Notes under the pieces: model-generated | What the model was told of the DNA's origin: nothing | Database searches by the model: none | The model's input: only the letters and a program-made list of their open reading frames with translations | Source: Geopseudomonas sagittaria | Lineage (GTDB): Bacteria > Pseudomonadota > Gammaproteobacteria > Pseudomonadales > Pseudomonadaceae | Direction of reading: 5' to 3' | NCBI RefSeq assembly: GCF_900115715.1 | Contig: NZ_FOXM01000005.1 | Span: forward strand, 248,001-312,000 | Length of the DNA stretch: 64,000 nt | Part shown: piece after piece, positions 61,401 through 64,000 of the stretch | Layout of the letters: each line of letters begins with the position of its first letter | How positions within the stretch are numbered: the stretch's first letter is position 1 | Position numbers and translations under genes: made by a program

Positions 61401-64000
61401 CTTCACGCTCACCGCGACCGACGTGGACAACCGCGACGGCGGCCTGATCACCAGCGCGGCTGGCCTGATCCTGAGCGCCGACAGCCTCGACTCCAGCCGC
61501 GACGCCGCCGACAACGGCGGCGAAGTGTCGGCCAAGCAGGACCTGGTCCTGGCGGTGAAAAAACTGATCCAGCGCCAGGGCCGCCTGATCGGCGAGGCCG
61601 GCGTCAGCCTGGATCTTCTCGGCGGCGACCTGGACAACCGCGGTGGATTGCTGTTCGCCAACGGCCCGCTGACCTTCGCCAATCTGCGCAAGCTGGACAA
61701 CCGCGATGCCGGCGAAGTTTCCAGCAACCAGAGCTATAGCCTCAACGCAGCCGCAATCGACAACGGCGAAAAAGGCCGGTTGATCAGTGCCGACAGCCTC
61801 ATCCTGGCGCTGGGCAGCGGCACGCTGCGCAACGCCGGCGAGGGCCTGGTGTCCGGCTGGAAAGGCCTGACGGTGAACGCCGGCAACCTGGACAACAGCG
61901 GCGCCGGCACCCTGTCCAGCCGTGACGGCACGCTTGCGGTCACCCTCAGCGGCAGCGAGCAGGTGCTGAACAACAGCGGCCAAGGCGCCCTGGTCAGCAA
62001 GGGCAGCCTCGACGTCCGCGCGAAGACCCTGAACAACAGCGGCGAGGGCATCCTCTCCAGCGCAGGGGATCTTGGGCTGATCCTCGACGGCAAGCTGGAC
62101 AACCACGACGGCGGCCTGATCGATAGCCAGGGCGCGCTGACGGTGACGGCGGGCGAGGTTGACAACCAGGGCGGCCAGATCGGCAGCCAACTGGCCGGCA
62201 GCCTGACCGCCGCCAGCCTGGACAACAGCGCCGGCCAACTCTCCAGCGCGGCGGCCCTGACCCTGAACCTGACCGGTGAACTGCTCAATACCCGGCAGGC
62301 CCAGCTGGCTAGCGCCGGCCCCCTGGTGCTCAAGGCCGACGCAATCGACAACCGGGGTGGCAGCCTGATCAGCCAGGGTCTGCTCAACCTCGCCGGCAGC
62401 AGCCTGAACAACGCCAACGGCGGCACTCTGGCCGCGCGCAACGCCGTCGACATCATGCTGAGCGGCGCGCTGACCAACAGTGCCGACGGCCTGATTCACA
62501 GCGAACAGGGCACGCTCGACATCCAGGCGCAGAGCCTGGGCAACGTCGGCGGCACCCTGCACAGCCAGGGCGACCTGAGCCTGAGTCTGAGCGGCACACT
62601 GGACAACCAGAACGGCCGCATCGAAAGCCAGGTCGGCAATCTCCACCTGAAAGAATCCAGCGCAGTGGTTAACAGCGGCGGCGTGCTCGCCAGTCTCAAC
62701 GGCTGGCTGGAACTGGTCAGCGCCGGGCTGTTCGACAACGACGCCGGCACCGCTCAGGCGCAGTCCGTGAAGATCACCGCCAAGGGCGTCGACAACCGCG
62801 CCGGGCATCTCTCCGCGCTGTCGGGCGACACCGAGATCATCGCCACAGAAGCCACCGTCAACAACCAGGGTGGCGGCCTCTATGCAGATGGGCTGCTCAA
62901 GGTGACCGCCGGCGACTTCAGCAACCAGGGTGCGCAAGCGGGCCAGGGCGGCAAGGTCGCGGCCGGCGCAATCGACTTCGGCCTCAGTGGCATCCTGAGC
63001 AACAGTTTCGGCCTCATCGAAAGCGACAGCACCCTCAGCCTGACCGCCGCCAGCTTCAATAACGGCAGCGGCAGCCTGCGCTCGCTGGGTACCACCGGCA
63101 CCACGCTGATCAGCGGCGGCCTGCTGGACAACCGCAGCGGCCTGATCGAAACCGCCAACACAACGCTGCAACTCGACGTCAGCGGCCTGGAGAACGCCGG
63201 CGGACTCATCCGGCATGTGGGAACCGGCACCTTCGACCTCTCCGCGGCCAACATCATGGCCGCCGGTGGCACCCTCAGCACCAATGGCCTGCTCGACATC
63301 ACCGCCAACAGCTGGGTGAACAGCAGCGTGCTGCAGGCCGGACGCCTGACCCTCAATGTCGGCACCTTTACCCAGACCGCCAGCGGCCAACTGCTGGCCA
63401 GCCAGTCCCTCAGCGGCACTGGCGGCACCTGGACCAACCACGGCCTGCTGGCCAGCGACGGCAGCCTCAGCCTGGCCCTGAGCGACGGCTATAGCGGCAA
63501 CGGCCAAGTCACCAGCCTCGGCAACCTGAGCCTCAGCGCCGCCAGCATTGACCTGCCGACCAGCGCGCGCATCAGCGGCGGCGGGCTGACCACGCTCACC
63601 AGCACTGGCCTGCTGAGCAACCGCGGCAAGCTCACCTCGGCGGACGACCTGACGGTTCGCGCCGCCAACCTCAACAACTACGGCACCCTCGGCAGTGCGC
63701 AGCAGTTGCGCCTGTATGCGCCGACCCTGCGCAACGAGAACGGCCTGATCTTCAGCGGCGGCAATATGGCGCTGCGGGTGGATAACTTCACCAACAAATA
63801 TGCGGATGTGTACAGCCTGGGTGCGCTGAGCATCGCCAAGGATGACCAACTGGCGCGTGCCGGCGTAGTCGAGAATATATCCGCCACCCTGGAAAGCGCT
63901 GGGGACATGCTGATCAACGCACAGCGGCTGGATAATCGCACGGATGTGTATTCCCTCGGGCGGGAGTTGATCTCAGGATTTATCGCCGTGCGCTGCTATG
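58450..64000 (+). CDS. Filamentous hemagglutinin-like TpsA adhesin, partial
   Basis: An ORF from ATG 58450 open to the right edge, over 1850 residues. The signal peptide ends near residues 28-30. The TPS domain (about 30-280) carries NPNL (99-102) and the NPNGI variant NPHGI (139-143) followed by a C-x-x-C pair (C145, C148), the hallmark of such adhesins. The remaining part is built from about 20-30 residue repeats with LDN...GGLI(S)...L. It is secreted by the TpsB encoded upstream. Whether it is an adhesin, hemolysin or contact-dependent toxin cannot be said, because the C-terminus lies outside the window. Confidence 0.94.
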   Translation, partial: MDVRRPLFQAIASALAGILFLNPIVACAAQLAVDQAAGGNTSIGAAGNGVPVVNIATPTGAGLSHNKFSDYNVGQQGLILNNATAKTQATQLGGIIIGNPNLKGAAATRILNEVTGGSPSQLKGYTEVAGQGAHVIVANPHGITCNGCGFINTPRATLSTGKPILNGERLDHYDVDGGEIVIEGAGLNASNIDQFELITRSAKINADLYANRLNIVAGRNQVDAETLAASAKADDGSPKPQLAIDSSALGGMYAGAIRLVGTEAGVGVKLAGNMAASAGDIRIDASGKLSLAQTAASRDIRLDAQSIDLSGKAYAGGSVDAQAAETLSLAKGQSLAARERIALKGGQLDNQGLIEAGVNADNSRNLIGDVQLAGGGLRNSGSVVASRALSAVLSGQVDNRAGTLSSKANTTVAAAGLNNGGDGRVLAQGSLTVAVAELDNRTGLIASGKDLSVTATTSLSNQAGEISSQAVATLDGGNLDNRGGLIAAGSALALTAGNLDNSDTGTLSSQGGLTATVTGKLDNHGEGALLSQGKLTLVAENIDNRQGGLIAATQGLDIQASNSLHNSGGEVSTPGAAVIRVLAKDGQPAALLDNSGAGLVIGDQGLELTVQRLLNNARGVLAGRDSLVLIGDSLDNSAGGTLSSQTALSVALTGALANREQGALISGGSLTVGAKSLDNSADGLLSSKGALSVNKGSLDNRGGTLLSDRQLTISNSSLDNSAGGVISAKQVLTIGTGQLDNHHEGLISSGAGLTIASAQLNNHDRGLIAGKGAVQVSASGLDQHNSGELISETALTLDLKGGTLNNSDQGLIATPGALLLNNLGLVDNSAGGEISSAQGFLLKAGELDNRAGRIISSQDLQLQITGVLLNNLKGALSAAKLTVKAASLDNSGAGVLASKGDLGVTLGGKLDNHDQGLISAGQALTVTSASLDNSNKGLLASGGSLTLTTGAVDNQGGSLASQASLNATSAGLDNRGGTLSSQQAFTLTATDVDNRDGGLITSAAGLILSADSLDSSRDAADNGGEVSAKQDLVLAVKKLIQRQGRLIGEAGVSLDLLGGDLDNRGGLLFANGPLTFANLRKLDNRDAGEVSSNQSYSLNAAAIDNGEKGRLISADSLILALGSGTLRNAGEGLVSGWKGLTVNAGNLDNSGAGTLSSRDGTLAVTLSGSEQVLNNSGQGALVSKGSLDVRAKTLNNSGEGILSSAGDLGLILDGKLDNHDGGLIDSQGALTVTAGEVDNQGGQIGSQLAGSLTAASLDNSAGQLSSAAALTLNLTGELLNTRQAQLASAGPLVLKADAIDNRGGSLISQGLLNLAGSSLNNANGGTLAARNAVDIMLSGALTNSADGLIHSEQGTLDIQAQSLGNVGGTLHSQGDLSLSLSGTLDNQNGRIESQVGNLHLKESSAVVNSGGVLASLNGWLELVSAGLFDNDAGTAQAQSVKITAKGVDNRAGHLSALSGDTEIIATEATVNNQGGGLYADGLLKVTAGDFSNQGAQAGQGGKVAAGAIDFGLSGILSNSFGLIESDSTLSLTAASFNNGSGSLRSLGTTGTTLISGGLLDNRSGLIETANTTLQLDVSGLENAGGLIRHVGTGTFDLSAANIMAAGGTLSTNGLLDITANSWVNSSVLQAGRLTLNVGTFTQTASGQLLASQSLSGTGGTWTNHGLLASDGSLSLALSDGYSGNGQVTSLGNLSLSAASIDLPTSARISGGGLTTLTSTGLLSNRGKLTSADDLTVRAANLNNYGTLGSAQQLRLYAPTLRNENGLIFSGGNMALRVDNFTNKYADVYSLGALSIAKDDQLARAGVVENISATLESAGDMLINAQRLDNRTDVYSLGRELISGFIAVRCY
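59487..63160 (+). repeat. Hemagglutinin-type repeat region of tpsA
   Basis: Tandem degenerate repeats encode the LDN...GGLI motif about every 20-30 residues, giving a beta-helix scaffold. The DNA repeats (CTGGACAACxxCGGC with AGCxxxGGC) have similar codon use throughout. Confidence 0.85.

Overview
The window is a stretch of a high-GC gammaproteobacterial chromosome, almost certainly a Pseudomonas or close relative. The evidence is gene order. From thiC to orn the window follows the P. aeruginosa PA4973-PA4951 block: thiC, a lipoprotein, nudF, a DUF1249 gene, cpdA, yqiA, parE, an esterase-like gene, parC, then ahpA, serB, fimX, its neighbour, psd, a rhodanese, rsgA and orn. This assignment rests on remembered gene order and protein motifs, not on a database search.

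Layout. Positions 1-10534 are a surface polysaccharide locus. It starts with a visibly A+T-rich part (1 to about 4180): a truncated Wzy_C-type membrane protein, two glycosyltransferases and a nucleotide-sugar epimerase. Next come the dTDP-L-rhamnose genes in the order rmlB, rmlA, rmlC, rmlD, then an undecaprenyl-phosphate sugar phosphotransferase and a second Wzy_C-type protein. Positions 10545-21544 hold a TPP riboswitch and thiC, a divergent lipoprotein gene, the nudF/DUF1249/cpdA/yqiA/parE run, and parC. Positions 21887-25473 encode a complete MCE (Mla-type) lipid transport operon whose permease carries a STAS-like N-terminus.

Positions 25587-37042 hold ahpA and serB (divergent), fimX with a conserved hypothetical gene, an HPP-psd-rhodanese operon, rsgA and orn. 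The P. aeruginosa motAB genes are not found at the expected place. From 37032 the gene order leaves that block: a Cache-GGDEF-EAL protein, an Hsp70-like protein, a membrane protein, upp, hpt, a SulP transporter, a GDT1-type manganese exporter behind a yybP-ykoY (Mn2+) riboswitch, rsmC, a 2-hydroxyacid dehydrogenase, a LysE exporter, a thiolase, a DUF1302 protein, a metallo-hydrolase, an OmpA-like lipoprotein and a PqqF-like protease. The window ends in a two-partner secretion pair: a complete tpsB (56715-58412) and a tpsA adhesin gene (58450 onward) that is still open at the right edge.

Between genes there are two families of dispersed palindromic repeats: a REP/BIME-like GAGGTCG-core family (5257, 21569, 45251, 46199) and 12-bp-arm inverted repeats built on GTAGGGTG (35326, 43296, 49169). 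I found no rRNA, tRNA, CRISPR array, insertion sequence or phage gene. No clearly new multi-gene system stands out. The items most worth following up are the Mn2+ riboswitch leader, the repeat families, the STAS-MlaE fusion, the FimX neighbour and the TPS adhesin.
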